The position numbers were made by a program, and so were the translations under genes. A stretch of 64,000 nucleotides of DNA from Corynebacterium xerosis NBRC 16721 = ATCC 373 (GTDB taxonomy: Bacteria; Actinomycetota; Actinomycetes; Mycobacteriales; Mycobacteriaceae), in assembly GCF_001552415.1 (NCBI RefSeq), contig NZ_BCRD01000005.1:186001-250000 (forward strand), read 5' to 3'. A model generated the notes under the pieces. That model searched no databases. It was not told where the DNA came from and was given only the letters and a program-made list of their open reading frames with translations. This document shows, piece by piece, positions 1-8,570 of the stretch; the stretch's first letter is position 1, and the number at the start of each line of letters is the position of its first letter.

Positions 1-109
1 CGGTCTTGCCCTCGACGATCTTGACGTTGACCTCGACCGTGTCACCGGCGCGGAAGTCGGGGATGTCGTCGCGGAGCGATGCGGCGTCGACCTTATCGAG
101 AATGTTCAT
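1..109 (-). CDS. rplS: 50S ribosomal protein L19, N-terminal part (runs off the left edge)
   Basis: The first 36 codons of L19, a large-subunit protein at the interface with the 30S subunit. Read on the minus strand from the ATG at 109, the product begins [19 protein letters not shown] and continues [17 protein letters not shown], the usual start of bacterial L19. GGAAAATCTCC lies just upstream of the ATG as ribosome binding site. In many bacteria rplS closes the rpsP-rimM-trmD-rplS operon; here trmD ends about 11 kb away, so L19 is probably transcribed on its own. The rest of the gene is outside the window. Confidence 0.93.
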   Translation of the reverse strand, partial: MNILDKVDAASLRDDIPDFRAGDTVEVNVKIVEGKT

Positions 110-340
110 GGAGATTTTCCTATCTACTGTGCTGGACAGAGGACCCTGGCGGCTCTTCCCTGGTGGGCGCTCGGCCGGTTCGTGCCCGAAACATGTTCAG
201 CCGTCGCGACGGACGCCGGTTTCCCTGGGGGGCCGATGAACCCGCGAACAACCGGGACAGTATGCCACGCGGCCCTGGTCGCGACCAAATCTCCCCTGGT
301 GGCGCGTGTCCCGGTCGGTGGCGGGGGTTTCTCGGGCATC

Positions 341-1333
341 ATGGAGGGCATGGATGGCTTGACGACGGACCGTGGTGGCTCGCCGACCGGCCGATGGGAC
401 ATGACGGCGCTGCTCGGTTTCGTGGTCGCTCCGCTCGCGGGATTGGCCGCCGTCGTGGGGTGGGCGCTGTCGGTGCGAAGCCGGTTGCCGGAACCCATCG
501 CCACGCATTTCGGCGCCCGCGGCGAGGCCGATGGCTTCGGCGACCTGAGTGGCACTCTGGTGATCCTCGTCGCCGTCACGGTGCCGATGGTGCTGGTGAT
601 GGGGCTGTTGGGTGCATGGCGGCGTTTCCCCCGGATTCTACGCAGGTCGTTGGGCCCGGGGTCGCCGGTATTCGTCGGTTTCATGGCCGGGATCACCGCC
701 GACACTCTCGTTCGACAGTTGGATGCCACGACCGCCGACGGCGTCGTGCTGCAGTCGACGTGGTCGTTCGTCGGCGCCGTCGCCGGCCTCGTCGTGGGCG
801 TCATTGTCGCGATGACGTTGAAGGAGGCGAAGGCTCCGAAGGCCGAGAGCGCGCCCGACCCTGCGCTCCCCCGCGGTCCCCGTTCGGAGCCGGTTCGAAC
901 GGTAACGTCGATGGGCATGAAGATTTTGGCTGCGGCATGGATCGCCGGCACCGTGGCCTCGTTGCTGTTGTCTCCGGCGCTGTTCCTGATCTTGGGCCTC
1001 AGCTTCTTTTACATCGTGCAGACGTATTCGGTGCGTTTGCGCGTTGACGACGACGCCGTCCGGTTCCGGGCCCTGATCGGCGAGTCGATCCCCATGGCGA
1101 CGATCACGGCGGCCAGACCGACTCGATACGACTGGGGCGATTCCGGTGGCATCGGGATCCGCGGCGTCGATTACCCGCGCTCGCGAGGTAAGCGCATCGC
1201 CGTCGCCTCCCGCTCCGGTGAGGCGCTGGACATCGACACGACGGGAACGAAGTGGACGTTCGTGGTGCCGGATGGCACGGCGGAGTCGCTGGCCGGCGAC
1301 ATCAACGCTCGCCTGGATCGCTTGCACGGGTAG
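341..1333 (+). CDS. DUF1648-domain membrane protein (paralogue of the one at 8938)
   Basis: A membrane protein of about 330 residues with unknown biochemical role. Near the N-terminus one hydrophobic helix is followed by LPEPIATHFGARGEADGFG, the DUF1648 motif (P-x-HF-x-x-x-G-x-x-D). Further hydrophobic helices lie around residues 75-95, 110-130, 140-160 and 195-220, and a soluble, PH-like C-terminal domain ends at LDRLHG. The start is uncertain: ATGs at 341, 350 and 401 are all in frame and none has a clean ribosome binding site; 341 is chosen because it keeps the first helix. The same architecture occurs in the protein at 8938-9909, which belongs to a GntR/ABC operon; this copy stands alone after rplS. 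The family often occurs beside GntR-type regulators. Confidence 0.75.
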   Translation: MEGMDGLTTDRGGSPTGRWDMTALLGFVVAPLAGLAAVVGWALSVRSRLPEPIATHFGARGEADGFGDLSGTLVILVAVTVPMVLVMGLLGAWRRFPRILRRSLGPGSPVFVGFMAGITADTLVRQLDATTADGVVLQSTWSFVGAVAGLVVGVIVAMTLKEAKAPKAESAPDPALPRGPRSEPVRTVTSMGMKILAAAWIAGTVASLLLSPALFLILGLSFFYIVQTYSVRLRVDDDAVRFRALIGESIPMATITAARPTRYDWGDSGGIGIRGVDYPRSRGKRIAVASRSGEALDIDTTGTKWTFVVPDGTAESLAGDINARLDRLHG

Positions 1334-1406
1334 CGCGGTTGGCGTGGTTGCGATGGCCCGTCACCGACGACGCGATCGACACGTCCATGGCCGGATCCGA
1401 CGTCGG

Positions 1407-3053
1407 TTACCCCTCCTTCGGCACCCTCGAGCCCCGGACGTTGCCCGGATTCATCCGGAGGGCCGGATCAATCTCGCACAACCGCGCCATCGCTTCGGGG
1501 TCATTGTTTTCCGGCTCGTAATCCCACGGGCCGGCCCATTCGTCCCACGCATCCGTGTCATCCCCCAAGTCGGGATAGCCGGCGGCTTTCCACTCGTCCC
1601 ATTCATCGTCCCAGTCGTCGCTCCACTCTTCGCTCTTCTTCGCGGGGGAGTTCGCCCACAGGTCATCGAGGTGCGCCTCCCGGGCGGCATCCGCCTCACC
1701 GCTCTGCGTCTCCCCCGCAATGTTCGCTGCACGGTCCGCCGCCGCTTCCGCAGCAGCCCGGATCTTCGCGTGGTTGGCAGCCCGGATGGTTCTCGTCAAC
1801 CGCGTGGACCGCTGATCGAAGGACTGCCGCTTGATGTGGGCGATCGGCCCATGCGGCACGGTCGTCGCACACACCTCACCGGCGTGATCCGCCCAGGTGA
1901 CGGTCCCGTCGGGGTTCATCTCCGCGTGCCAATGCCTGCTGGTCTTCATGTTGTGGTGGTGCTGGCACAAACACTGCAGATTCCACGTAGCGGTCTCGCC
2001 CGGGCCGAAGTTGATGACGTGATCGAGCTGGCACCTGTGCGCCGGCACTTCGCACCCGGGAAACCGGCACCCGCCATCGCGGGCTCGCACCCGCGCCTTC
2101 TGCGCATCCGTCGGAACATAACCCCCGGTGCAGGAGTCGGCGGACAAGCGGGCGTTGTCGGCCCGCTCCAACCACTGCCGGGTGACGTACTTCGGCAACC
2201 ACCCGGCCCCGTCCAACCAGAGCCGGAGGTCGTTTTCGCCGGCGTTGCCGTCTGCGTAGACGTTGAGAGTCACCGTCGCGCCGGCGAAATCGCCACGGCA
2301 CATCGACATCAACGCATCGGCCAAAGAGCACTCGTGCCCGTCTTTGATCTTCGATTCGCGGATGGCGCGGACCGTGGCGTCGAACTCGGCCAAACGGTCC
2401 TTGCGCAAGATCGCCCGAAGCTCGCCGTAATCACCGGGGTATTCATTGTCGGCCGTGTACGACTCGCCGGTTATCGGTTGGGCGTCACCTTCGTCGGGTG
2501 GGGTGGACACCGGCTCGATCGCCTCGACGATGCGGCGCAATTCCCGGGTGAACACCCGGATGCCGGGCAACGCCTGGAAATCCCTGCGCGGGGTGAGGTA
2601 CTCGAGGAACTTGTCCTCGACGTCGGAAAGATGCTCGTCGGAGACTGCCACGATGGCGTCGGCGATCTTCGTCAGATGCCACAACGGCCACGCGCCCGAC
2701 CTGCACGGACCCAGGAGCTTCGGCATGCGCCGCAGCATGATCCCCACGTCGCAGTAATCCATCGCGCGACCCCTGCCCGCCCCGATCCTCGTCGCCACCG
2801 ATGCAGCGTGGGAGGCGACATCGGCATCGCCTTCCGGCGCCACGGCGATGGCCAAGTCCAGCTCGTTGAGGTTGCGGGCCCGGGCGAGGTTGGTCGCCGG
2901 TTCGTCACGTTCGGTGGCCCACCGCTTGCGCGGGGCCCGTTCTTCTCGGTTGCGGCGATGGTCCTTGTCGTCGTGCTCGCCGTCGGTGTTGTGTTCATCG
3001 ACGGTGTCGTGCTCGTCATCGTCGTCATCGAATGCGCCATGGTCGATAGCCAT
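1407..3053 (-). CDS. DUF222 / HNH endonuclease domain protein (13E12-repeat type)
   Basis: A 548-residue protein of the actinobacterial DUF222-HNH family. The HNH module is clear at about residues 375-440: CRFPGCEVPAHRCQLDHV with the LDH motif, then NLQCLCQHHHNMK with the metal-binding C-x2-H...H pattern. The central 270 residues are the DUF222 region. The N-terminus carries a run rich in Asp, His and Glu, and the C-terminus has a Trp/Asp/Glu-rich tail (DDWDDEWDEW). The start at 3053 is set by GGGGGAATCGAC before the ATG; the reading frame stays open for nearly 300 bases more upstream, but without a comparable site. Family members occur in many copies in actinobacteria and their physiological substrate is not established. 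No partner methylase is adjacent, so restriction is not implied. Confidence 0.85.
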   Translation of the reverse strand: MAIDHGAFDDDDDEHDTVDEHNTDGEHDDKDHRRNREERAPRKRWATERDEPATNLARARNLNELDLAIAVAPEGDADVASHAASVATRIGAGRGRAMDYCDVGIMLRRMPKLLGPCRSGAWPLWHLTKIADAIVAVSDEHLSDVEDKFLEYLTPRRDFQALPGIRVFTRELRRIVEAIEPVSTPPDEGDAQPITGESYTADNEYPGDYGELRAILRKDRLAEFDATVRAIRESKIKDGHECSLADALMSMCRGDFAGATVTLNVYADGNAGENDLRLWLDGAGWLPKYVTRQWLERADNARLSADSCTGGYVPTDAQKARVRARDGGCRFPGCEVPAHRCQLDHVINFGPGETATWNLQCLCQHHHNMKTSRHWHAEMNPDGTVTWADHAGEVCATTVPHGPIAHIKRQSFDQRSTRLTRTIRAANHAKIRAAAEAAADRAANIAGETQSGEADAAREAHLDDLWANSPAKKSEEWSDDWDDEWDEWKAAGYPDLGDDTDAWDEWAGPWDYEPENNDPEAMARLCEIDPALRMNPGNVRGSRVPKEG

Positions 3054-3387
3054 GTCGATTCCCCCGTAGTTTCGATGGTGAATCAAGAAATGGTGGATCA
3101 AAAAACTCACCCGAAGATCGAGCCGGCCCATTCCCCCGCCCCTCGCCTCACCACATACCATACAGGTGTTCGAATCGCGGCAATCGAACATGTGGCAACG
3201 ATTCGGATTCTTTTCGCACCACATTTCACTTTTATCCCAGCAGAGACACCGACACTCGACTCGCATGCCTGAACGAATCCAGGGGCGGATCGATGCGCAC
3301 GCCGGCCCGTCGCAAAGCACGACGATCAACCGGGGCTTCTCGCACAATGCCGACAGCCGCTACCGTGGCCACATGGGACATTCATTC
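3054..3387. other. Divergent intergenic region between the HNH gene and the lipoprotein gene
   Basis: A 334-base stretch that carries the promoters of two divergent genes and is AT-richer than its surroundings. It holds one clear inverted repeat (TGTTCGA-N10-TCGAACA, listed separately). An open frame in phase with the HNH gene continues through it but lacks a start with a ribosome binding site. No RNA gene is seen. Confidence 0.5.
3167..3190. repeat. Inverted repeat TGTTCGA-N10-TCGAACA
   Basis: Perfect 7-base arms (3167-3173 and 3184-3190) around a 10-base spacer, between the divergent HNH and lipoprotein genes. The half-site resembles that of LexA, but in the reverse arrangement (GTTCGA outside-in), so it does not fit the actinobacterial SOS box TCGAAC-N4-GTTCGA. 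It could be the operator of another regulator or an RNA hairpin. Confidence 0.4.
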
Positions 3388-3894
3388 ATGCGCAAAATCA
3401 TTGGAGCCAAGATCATGGGGCTCGCCGCGGCGGCGACGATGACGCTCGGGGCCGCAGCCTGCTCGAGCGACGAGCCTGCCGAAGAAGCCCCCGCCGACAA
3501 CGCAGCCACCACCACCGAAACCACCGAAACCACCACCCCGAACGCCGAATCGGAGACCCGCGAGGCTCCCCCGGCCGGCGAGTCCGAAACCGGGGGCGAG
3601 CCCTTCACCACGACCCAAGGTTCGACGACGATCACGGTCACCCCGGGCAGCCCCGTGCCGCTCAACGAGACGATGACCGTCGCCTGGAATTCCGAAGGGC
3701 ACGCGAGCTGCGGCACCATCCTGACGCTGACCACGCCCGACGACATGCTCCTCCGCTTCGACCCCGACGCGGGTTGCTCGGGCGAGTTCAGCGAAAGCCT
3801 GATGGAGAGCCTGGGTGCCACCGCGGGCACGTGGACGCTCTCGCTCATGGGCACCCCGGACGGCGACATCGAGGTCCCGATCGACGTCAGCTAG
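3388..3894 (+). CDS. Putative secreted lipoprotein
   Basis: A protein of 168 residues, probably exported and lipid-anchored. The N-terminus is MRKIIGAKIMGLAAAATMTL followed by GAAACSS, a basic start, a hydrophobic core and a lipobox-like AAAC with Cys at about residue 26. A low-complexity linker rich in Glu, Thr and Ala follows, then a compact Thr-rich domain of about 85 residues with two Cys (ASCGTILTL and DAGCSGEF), which could form a disulphide after export. GGGA nine bases upstream supports the ATG at 3388; an in-frame ATG at 3373 is the alternative. The last 8 bases overlap the convergent gene at 3887. No known domain is recognised. Confidence 0.7.
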   Translation: MRKIIGAKIMGLAAAATMTLGAAACSSDEPAEEAPADNAATTTETTETTTPNAESETREAPPAGESETGGEPFTTTQGSTTITVTPGSPVPLNETMTVAWNSEGHASCGTILTLTTPDDMLLRFDPDAGCSGEFSESLMESLGATAGTWTLSLMGTPDGDIEVPIDVS

Positions 3895-4237
3895 CCCCGA
3901 CCGTCGTCCCGTACCAGCCGGCGCCCTCCGGCAGGGCGTCGGCCAGCGCCTTCGTGATCGCCCGGTCGGCCTCGACGCCGACGAGCCCGCCCTTCGGCTC
4001 GCCGGAGGACCGCACGCGGATGAGGTGGATCTCCTCGATCGTCGGCGCCTGCTCATGCAGCGACATGTGCTGGTCGAGGAGCATGTTGTCCTCCTCGCAA
4101 TAGTTGCGCTGGATCCGCACGTCGATGCCGTCGTTCCACAGGCCCAAATCGGCGAGGGCGGCATGCATCTGATTTTCGACGGCCTCCCACCGCGACGCGT
4201 CGAGCAGCGCGGTGAGATGAGTGGTGAAGGAAGCCAT
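3887..4237 (-). CDS. Small conserved hypothetical protein (paralogue of 10589-10966)
   Basis: A soluble 116-residue protein of unknown function, with no membrane segment or known motif. It begins MASFTTHLTALLDASRWEAV and contains MLLDQHMSLHEQAPTIEEIH, then IRVRSSGEPKGG. The protein encoded at 10589-10966 has a matching core (LMDRWLSMNSQPPTVEVLH, then VTTRGPEG) at the equivalent place, so the two are paralogues. The stop codon overlaps the end of the lipoprotein gene by 8 bases in convergent orientation. The gene lies 20 bases before the C-terminal end of tex in the same direction and may be cotranscribed with it. Confidence 0.6.
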   Translation of the reverse strand: MASFTTHLTALLDASRWEAVENQMHAALADLGLWNDGIDVRIQRNYCEEDNMLLDQHMSLHEQAPTIEEIHLIRVRSSGEPKGGLVGVEADRAITKALADALPEGAGWYGTTVGAS

Positions 4238-4256
4238 GGCCCGAGGCTACGCCGAC

Positions 4257-6572
4257 CTAACGGCCGAAACCGGCCTTCTTCAGCGCATCGGCCATGGAGC
4301 CGGAGGCGCCGGAGGCGCCGGAGGCGTTGCCGCGGTTGCCGCGCTGGCCGCCCGGTTTACCGCCACGGCTGCCGCCACGCTGGCCTCCGCGCCCACCGCC
4401 GCCGCGCCCACCGCGCTCAGGCTTCGCGCCCGGCTCGTCGTCCAGGCGCAGGGACAGGCCGATGCGCTGGCGATCGACGTCGACATCCATGACCTTGACC
4501 TTGACCACCTCGCCGGACTTGACCACCTCGTGCGGGTCGGAGACGAAGCCCTTGCTCATGGCGGAGACGTGGACCAGGCCATCCTGATGGACGCCCACGT
4601 CGACGAAAGCGCCGAATGCGGCGACGTTGGTCACCGTGCCTTCGAGAATCATGCCCGGGGCCAAGTCCGAGACCTTTTCCACGCCCTCCTTGAAGGTCGC
4701 GGTCTTGAACTCGGGGCGCGGGTCGCGGCCGGGCTTGTCCAGCTCGGCGATGATGTCGGTGACGGTGGGCACGCCAACGCCGGCGGCCTCATCGACGAAG
4801 TCCCGCGGGTCCAGCGAGGACAGGACGCGCGAGTTGCCGATCAGTTCGGCCACGCCCAGGCCCGTCGCCGCGGCGATGCGGTCGACGACGCCGTAGGACT
4901 CGGGGTGCACCGCGGAGGCGTCCAACGGGTTGGCCGCGCCGCGCACGCGCAGGAAGCCGGCGCACTGCTCGAAGGCCTTCGGGCCGAGGCGCGGGACCTT
5001 CAGCAACTCCTTGCGGGAGGTGAAGGCGCCGTTGCCGTCGCGGTAGGCGACGATGTTCTCCGCCACGGTCGAGCTCACGCCGGCCACGCGGCCGAGCAGC
5101 GGCGCCGACGCGGTGTTGACCTCCACGCCCACGGCATTGACGGCATCTTCGACGACCGCATCGAGGGAATGGGCGAGCTTCGTCTGCGACACGTCGTGCT
5201 GGTACTGGCCGACGCCGATGGACTTCGGGTCGATCTTCACCAGCTCGGCCAGCGGATCCTGCAGGCGGCGGGCGATGGACACCGCACCGCGCAGGGACAC
5301 GTCCATGTCGGGGAATTCGGCCGCGGCCAGCGCGGAGGCGGAGTACACCGACGCGCCCGACTCCGACACCGTCACCGGTTCGGGGCGCGCTCCCCCGGCC
5401 TTGACCAGCAGGTCCGCGACCTCGCGGGCGAGCTGGTCGGTCTCGCGGGAGGCGGTGCCGTTGCCCACGGCCATGAGCTCGACGCGGTGGGTGGCGCACA
5501 GGGTGGCCAGGGCGTCGCGGGCGGCGTCCCACTTGTTCTGCGGCTGGTGCGGGTAGACGACGACGGTGTCGAGGACCTTGCCGGTGCCGTCGACCACGGC
5601 GCACTTGACGCCGTTGCGGAATCCCGGGTCCAGGCCCAGCGTCGCGCGCTGCCCGGCGGGCGCGGCGAGCAGCAGGTCGCGCAGGTTGCGGGCGAAGACC
5701 TCGACGGCCTCGGCCTCGGCGCGCTCCTTCAGGCGCATGCGGGCGTCCAGCGCCGCGGACACCTCGAGTTTGGTGCGCCAGCCGAAGCGGATGGCCTGGT
5801 CGATCCACTCGGATTCGGGCAGGTCGAGGGCGCGGCGGACCATGCCCTCGTAGACGGCGTCGTCGCCGGCGTCGATGCCCAGCTGCAGGATGCCTTCGGC
5901 CTCACCGCGCAGGACGGCCAGCACGCGGTGGCCGGGCATGGTCTCCAGCGGTTCGGTGTGCTCGAAGTAGTCGCGGTACTTCGCGCCGGCCTGCTCCTTG
6001 CCCTCGACGACGCTCGCCGCCGCCTGCCCGGTCGACCACACGCGCTCGCGGACGTCGCCGACCAGGTCGGCGTCGGTGGAGAACGACTCGACGAGAATCG
6101 CGCGGGCGCCGTTCAGCGCGTCCTTCGGCTCGGCGAAGCCCTCGGTGACGTACCCGGCCGCCAACTGCGACGGGTCGGCGGACGGGTTCGCCAGCAGGTC
6201 GTCGAGAAGCGGCTCGAGACCGGCCTCGCGGGCGATGTCGGCCTTGGTGCGGCGCTTCTTCTTGAACGGCAGGTAGAGGTCCTCCAACCGCGCCTTCGTG
6301 TCGCACGCCAGGATCAGCGCGCGCAGGTCGTCGGTGAGCTTGCCCTGTTCCTCGATGGCTGCGAGCACCGCGGTCTTGCGGTCCTCGAGTTCGCGCAGGT
6401 AGGTCAGCCGTTCCTCGATGGTGCGCAGCTGGCCGTCGTCGAGGCCGCCGGTGGCCTCCTTGCGGTAGCGGGCGATGAAGGGCACGGTGTTGCCCTCGTC
6501 GAGGAGCTTCACGGCGGTGGCGACGTGCGCCTGATCCACCCCGAGTTCGCGGGCGATGGTGGTCTCGATCAT
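4257..6572 (-). CDS. tex: Tex-family RNA-binding transcription accessory protein
   Basis: A 771-residue member of the Tex family, conserved nucleic-acid-binding proteins linked to transcription and RNA metabolism. After [20 protein letters not shown] come the helical Tex N-domain ([19 protein letters not shown]), the YqgF-like fold ([20 protein letters not shown]), the helix-hairpin-helix segment ([19 protein letters not shown]) and a C-terminal S1 domain ([20 protein letters not shown]). It ends in an RGG-rich tail of about 50 residues ([14 protein letters not shown], later GASGASGS), which probably adds RNA affinity. The family starts near MIETTIA, so the ATG at 6572 is preferred to a GTG at 6629. 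It is divergent from the ABC operon at 6668. Confidence 0.95.
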   Translation of the reverse strand: MIETTIARELGVDQAHVATAVKLLDEGNTVPFIARYRKEATGGLDDGQLRTIEERLTYLRELEDRKTAVLAAIEEQGKLTDDLRALILACDTKARLEDLYLPFKKKRRTKADIAREAGLEPLLDDLLANPSADPSQLAAGYVTEGFAEPKDALNGARAILVESFSTDADLVGDVRERVWSTGQAAASVVEGKEQAGAKYRDYFEHTEPLETMPGHRVLAVLRGEAEGILQLGIDAGDDAVYEGMVRRALDLPESEWIDQAIRFGWRTKLEVSAALDARMRLKERAEAEAVEVFARNLRDLLLAAPAGQRATLGLDPGFRNGVKCAVVDGTGKVLDTVVVYPHQPQNKWDAARDALATLCATHRVELMAVGNGTASRETDQLAREVADLLVKAGGARPEPVTVSESGASVYSASALAAAEFPDMDVSLRGAVSIARRLQDPLAELVKIDPKSIGVGQYQHDVSQTKLAHSLDAVVEDAVNAVGVEVNTASAPLLGRVAGVSSTVAENIVAYRDGNGAFTSRKELLKVPRLGPKAFEQCAGFLRVRGAANPLDASAVHPESYGVVDRIAAATGLGVAELIGNSRVLSSLDPRDFVDEAAGVGVPTVTDIIAELDKPGRDPRPEFKTATFKEGVEKVSDLAPGMILEGTVTNVAAFGAFVDVGVHQDGLVHVSAMSKGFVSDPHEVVKSGEVVKVKVMDVDVDRQRIGLSLRLDDEPGAKPERGGRGGGGRGGQRGGSRGGKPGGQRGNRGNASGASGASGSMADALKKAGFGR

Positions 6573-6598
6573 TCCGGCGAGTGTAGTGGCCCGGGTCG

Positions 6599-6618
6599 TT
6601 TCGCTTGACGACGGCCCG
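6599..6618 (+). repeat. Recurring intergenic box, copy 1 (TTTCGCTTGACGACGGCCCG)
   Basis: A 20-base sequence between tex and the divergent ABC operon, identical to 48962-48981 in the gpsA-ddl gap. The core TTTCGCTTGACGACG recurs at 61359-61373 (reverse) and, shortened, at 19858-19869 (reverse). Its TTGACG could serve as a -35 element for the + strand, but no -10 box sits at the right distance. Confidence 0.6.
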
Positions 6619-6646
6619 CCGGTCGACACTTCGGCATACCGCCACT

Positions 6647-6667
6647 AGTGCTAGTCTAGGTAGCACT
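6647..6667 (+). promoter_or_regulatory. Candidate GntR operator and leaderless promoter of the ABC operon
   Basis: A perfect inverted repeat, AGTGCTA (6647-6653), 7-base spacer, TAGCACT (6661-6667), ending directly before the ATG at 6668. TAGTCT (6652-6657) or TAGGTA (6657-6662) inside it fits a -10 box with transcription starting at or next to the ATG. YtrA-type GntR repressors bind AGTGTA...TACACT-like sites, and the third gene of this operon encodes such a regulator, so self-repression is the likely role. Confidence 0.7.
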
Positions 6668-7786
6668 ATGAACGGCTTCGACGAACTCCGGAATCTCCCC
6701 CAGGGCCTGCATATCGCCCTCGCGGTGCTGCTCGCCGTGCAGGTGACGCTCATCATCGCCGCGCTCATCGTGCTGGCTCGCACCCCGAAAGAAAAGACCA
6801 GGCACCTGCCCAAGCCGATCTGGGTGCTCGTCATCCTCCTGGCCAACGGCATCGGGCCGATCATCTTCTTCGCCGTGGGGCGGGAATGGGGTCGAGCAGG
6901 GAGACGTCACAGTGATCGGCCCGGCGCGCACCTGCTCGACCGATACGACGCAGCCGCCGCAGCCGACACCACCGCCCCGACCATCACCTTCGACGGCGTC
7001 CGCAAGTCCTACGGCGACCATGTCGTCCTCGACGACGTGACGCTGGAGGTGCCGCACGGCTCCGTCTTCGGGTTCCTCGGCCCCAACGGGGCGGGCAAAA
7101 CGACGGCGCTGCGAATCGCGATGGGCTTCTCCCGTGCGGACGCGGGCGTCGTCAAGCTCTCCGGACACGTCGGGTACCTGCCCGACGTCCCCGCCTTCGA
7201 TCCGTGGGCGACCCCCGCGGAGTACCTGCGGTTGTGCGGGCGGTTGGAGGGGTTGCGCGGCGAGGAGCTCGATGCGCGGGTGGCCGAAGCCTTGGCGGTG
7301 TCCCGCCTGGAATCCGTCGAACGCCCCATCTCCGGCCTGTCGCGCGGAATGCGGCAGCGGCTGGGCATCGCGCAGGCGCTCATCGCGACGCCGGGCATCG
7401 TCATCCTCGACGAACCGACCTCCGCCCTCGACCCCATCGCCCGGCGCGAGGTGCTCGACGTCATCGCGTCGCTGCGCGGGCGGGCGACGGTGTTCTTCTC
7501 CACCCACGCCATGGCGGACGTCGAAGCCGTCTGCGATCGCGCGGCGTTCCTCGGGCGCGGGCGCATCCTGGCCACCGGCACCGTCGCCGAACTCGTCGAG
7601 CGTTTCGGAGACGCCGGGCGGGTGACGGCGACGTTCCGCGCGCCCGAACGCGACAGCGGCAGCAGCGCGAACATTGCAGCCGAAGTCACCCGGGCCCTGG
7701 CCGACGCCGGCTGCCGCGACATCGCACTCGCACCCGGAGGCTCCCTCGACGACGCCTTCGCCACGGCCTTGAAGGAGACCCGATGA
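6668..7786 (+). CDS. PLDc_N membrane domain fused to an ABC transporter ATPase (YxlE-YxlF type)
   Basis: A 372-residue fusion. Residues 1-75 form two membrane helices of the PLDc_N family (LHIALAVLLAVQVTLIIAAL; PIWVLVILLANGIGPIIFF). After a 30-residue linker comes a complete ABC ATPase: Walker A GPNGAGKTTAL, signature LSRGMRQRLGIAQAL, Walker B and D-loop IVILDEPTSALDPI, switch His in FFSTHAMADV. Bacillus carries these two parts as separate neighbours (YxlE, YxlF) in the sigY operon. The reading frame is continuous, so this is a real fusion that anchors the ATPase to the membrane. The start is the ATG directly after the operator repeat, without a ribosome binding site. The stop overlaps the permease start by four bases. 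Substrate unknown. Confidence 0.85.
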   Translation: MNGFDELRNLPQGLHIALAVLLAVQVTLIIAALIVLARTPKEKTRHLPKPIWVLVILLANGIGPIIFFAVGREWGRAGRRHSDRPGAHLLDRYDAAAAADTTAPTITFDGVRKSYGDHVVLDDVTLEVPHGSVFGFLGPNGAGKTTALRIAMGFSRADAGVVKLSGHVGYLPDVPAFDPWATPAEYLRLCGRLEGLRGEELDARVAEALAVSRLESVERPISGLSRGMRQRLGIAQALIATPGIVILDEPTSALDPIARREVLDVIASLRGRATVFFSTHAMADVEAVCDRAAFLGRGRILATGTVAELVERFGDAGRVTATFRAPERDSGSSANIAAEVTRALADAGCRDIALAPGGSLDDAFATALKETR

Positions 7787-8562
7787 ACCCCGGAACCGCC
7801 ATCCCGCTGCTCGGCCGCCAATACCGCGCGCTGCGCGCGTCCTGGGCGACGTGGGCGCTGGCCGCCATTGCCCTGCTCTTCGCCGCGACGTCCCCCGTCA
7901 CCGCCCGCTACCTGCCGGAGATCCTCGGCGGCCTCGTCGGCGGCGGCTCCGGCGGCACCCCATTGCCCATCGACGTCTCCGCGCTGCCCGATCCGACGCC
8001 CGCAGACGCATGGGCGCAGTGGTCGTCGAACCTGTCGCAGATCGTCATCGTCATCGTGGCCATCGTCGCCGCCTCGGCCATCTCCGCCGACGTCGCCCGC
8101 GGCACGGCGATCCCGCTGCTCGCCCGCCCCATCACCCGCACGGGCCTGTGGGCCACGGCGTTCGCGGCGGTCACGGCGGTCGTCACCGCGGTCACGGTCA
8201 TCTCCACCGCCGCGATGGTCGCCGTCGCAGCACTGCTTTTCGACGACCTCGCCTCCCCCGACATCCGCCTCATCGCCGGAGGCACCGCCCTGTGGCTGCT
8301 CTTCGCCGTCTCCGCCATCGCGGTGACCATGGCGGCTTCCGGCGCGGGCGCGTCGTCGCTGGGCGCGGCCGCCGCCGGCATCGCCTACTTCGGGCTCATG
8401 GCCGTGGCCGGGATCTGGCCGCCGATGAAGGAGTGGTCGCCGGCGGGGCTGCTCGCCGCGGCCGACGGCACGGCCGAGCCCGGCGCGATCATCGTGACCA
8501 TCGCCGTGGCCGCGGCGGCTATCGTCGTCGGCATGGCGGCGTTCAATCGACGGGAGCTCTGA
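7783..8562 (+). CDS. ABC transporter permease (YxlG / ABC-2 type)
   Basis: A 259-residue membrane protein, the permease partner of the preceding ATPase. About six hydrophobic helices are visible, including WATWALAAIALLFAA near the start, IVIVIVAIVAASAIS, the paired helices after ITRTGLWATAF, and IIVTIAVAAAAIVVGMAAF before the short FNRREL tail. The segment SADVARGTAIPLLARPITRT matches the cytoplasmic element of ABC-2 permeases that contacts the ATPase. The ATG overlaps the upstream stop (ATGA) and has GAAGGAGA as ribosome binding site, so the two are translationally coupled. Export of a toxic peptide or lipid is plausible but unproven. Confidence 0.85.
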   Translation: MNPGTAIPLLGRQYRALRASWATWALAAIALLFAATSPVTARYLPEILGGLVGGGSGGTPLPIDVSALPDPTPADAWAQWSSNLSQIVIVIVAIVAASAISADVARGTAIPLLARPITRTGLWATAFAAVTAVVTAVTVISTAAMVAVAALLFDDLASPDIRLIAGGTALWLLFAVSAIAVTMAASGAGASSLGAAAAGIAYFGLMAVAGIWPPMKEWSPAGLLAAADGTAEPGAIIVTIAVAAAAIVVGMAAFNRREL

Positions 8563-8570
8563 GGCCCCGC

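Noticed and set aside
3167..3190. LexA (SOS) box upstream of the HNH gene
   Set aside because: The half-sites are in the reverse order to TCGAAC-N4-GTTCGA and the spacer is 10 rather than 4.
6668..7786. Frameshift or sequencing error joining a PLDc_N gene to an ATPase gene
   Set aside because: The frame is open throughout, the linker is a plausible Ala-rich segment, and no start with a ribosome binding site lies between the two domains.
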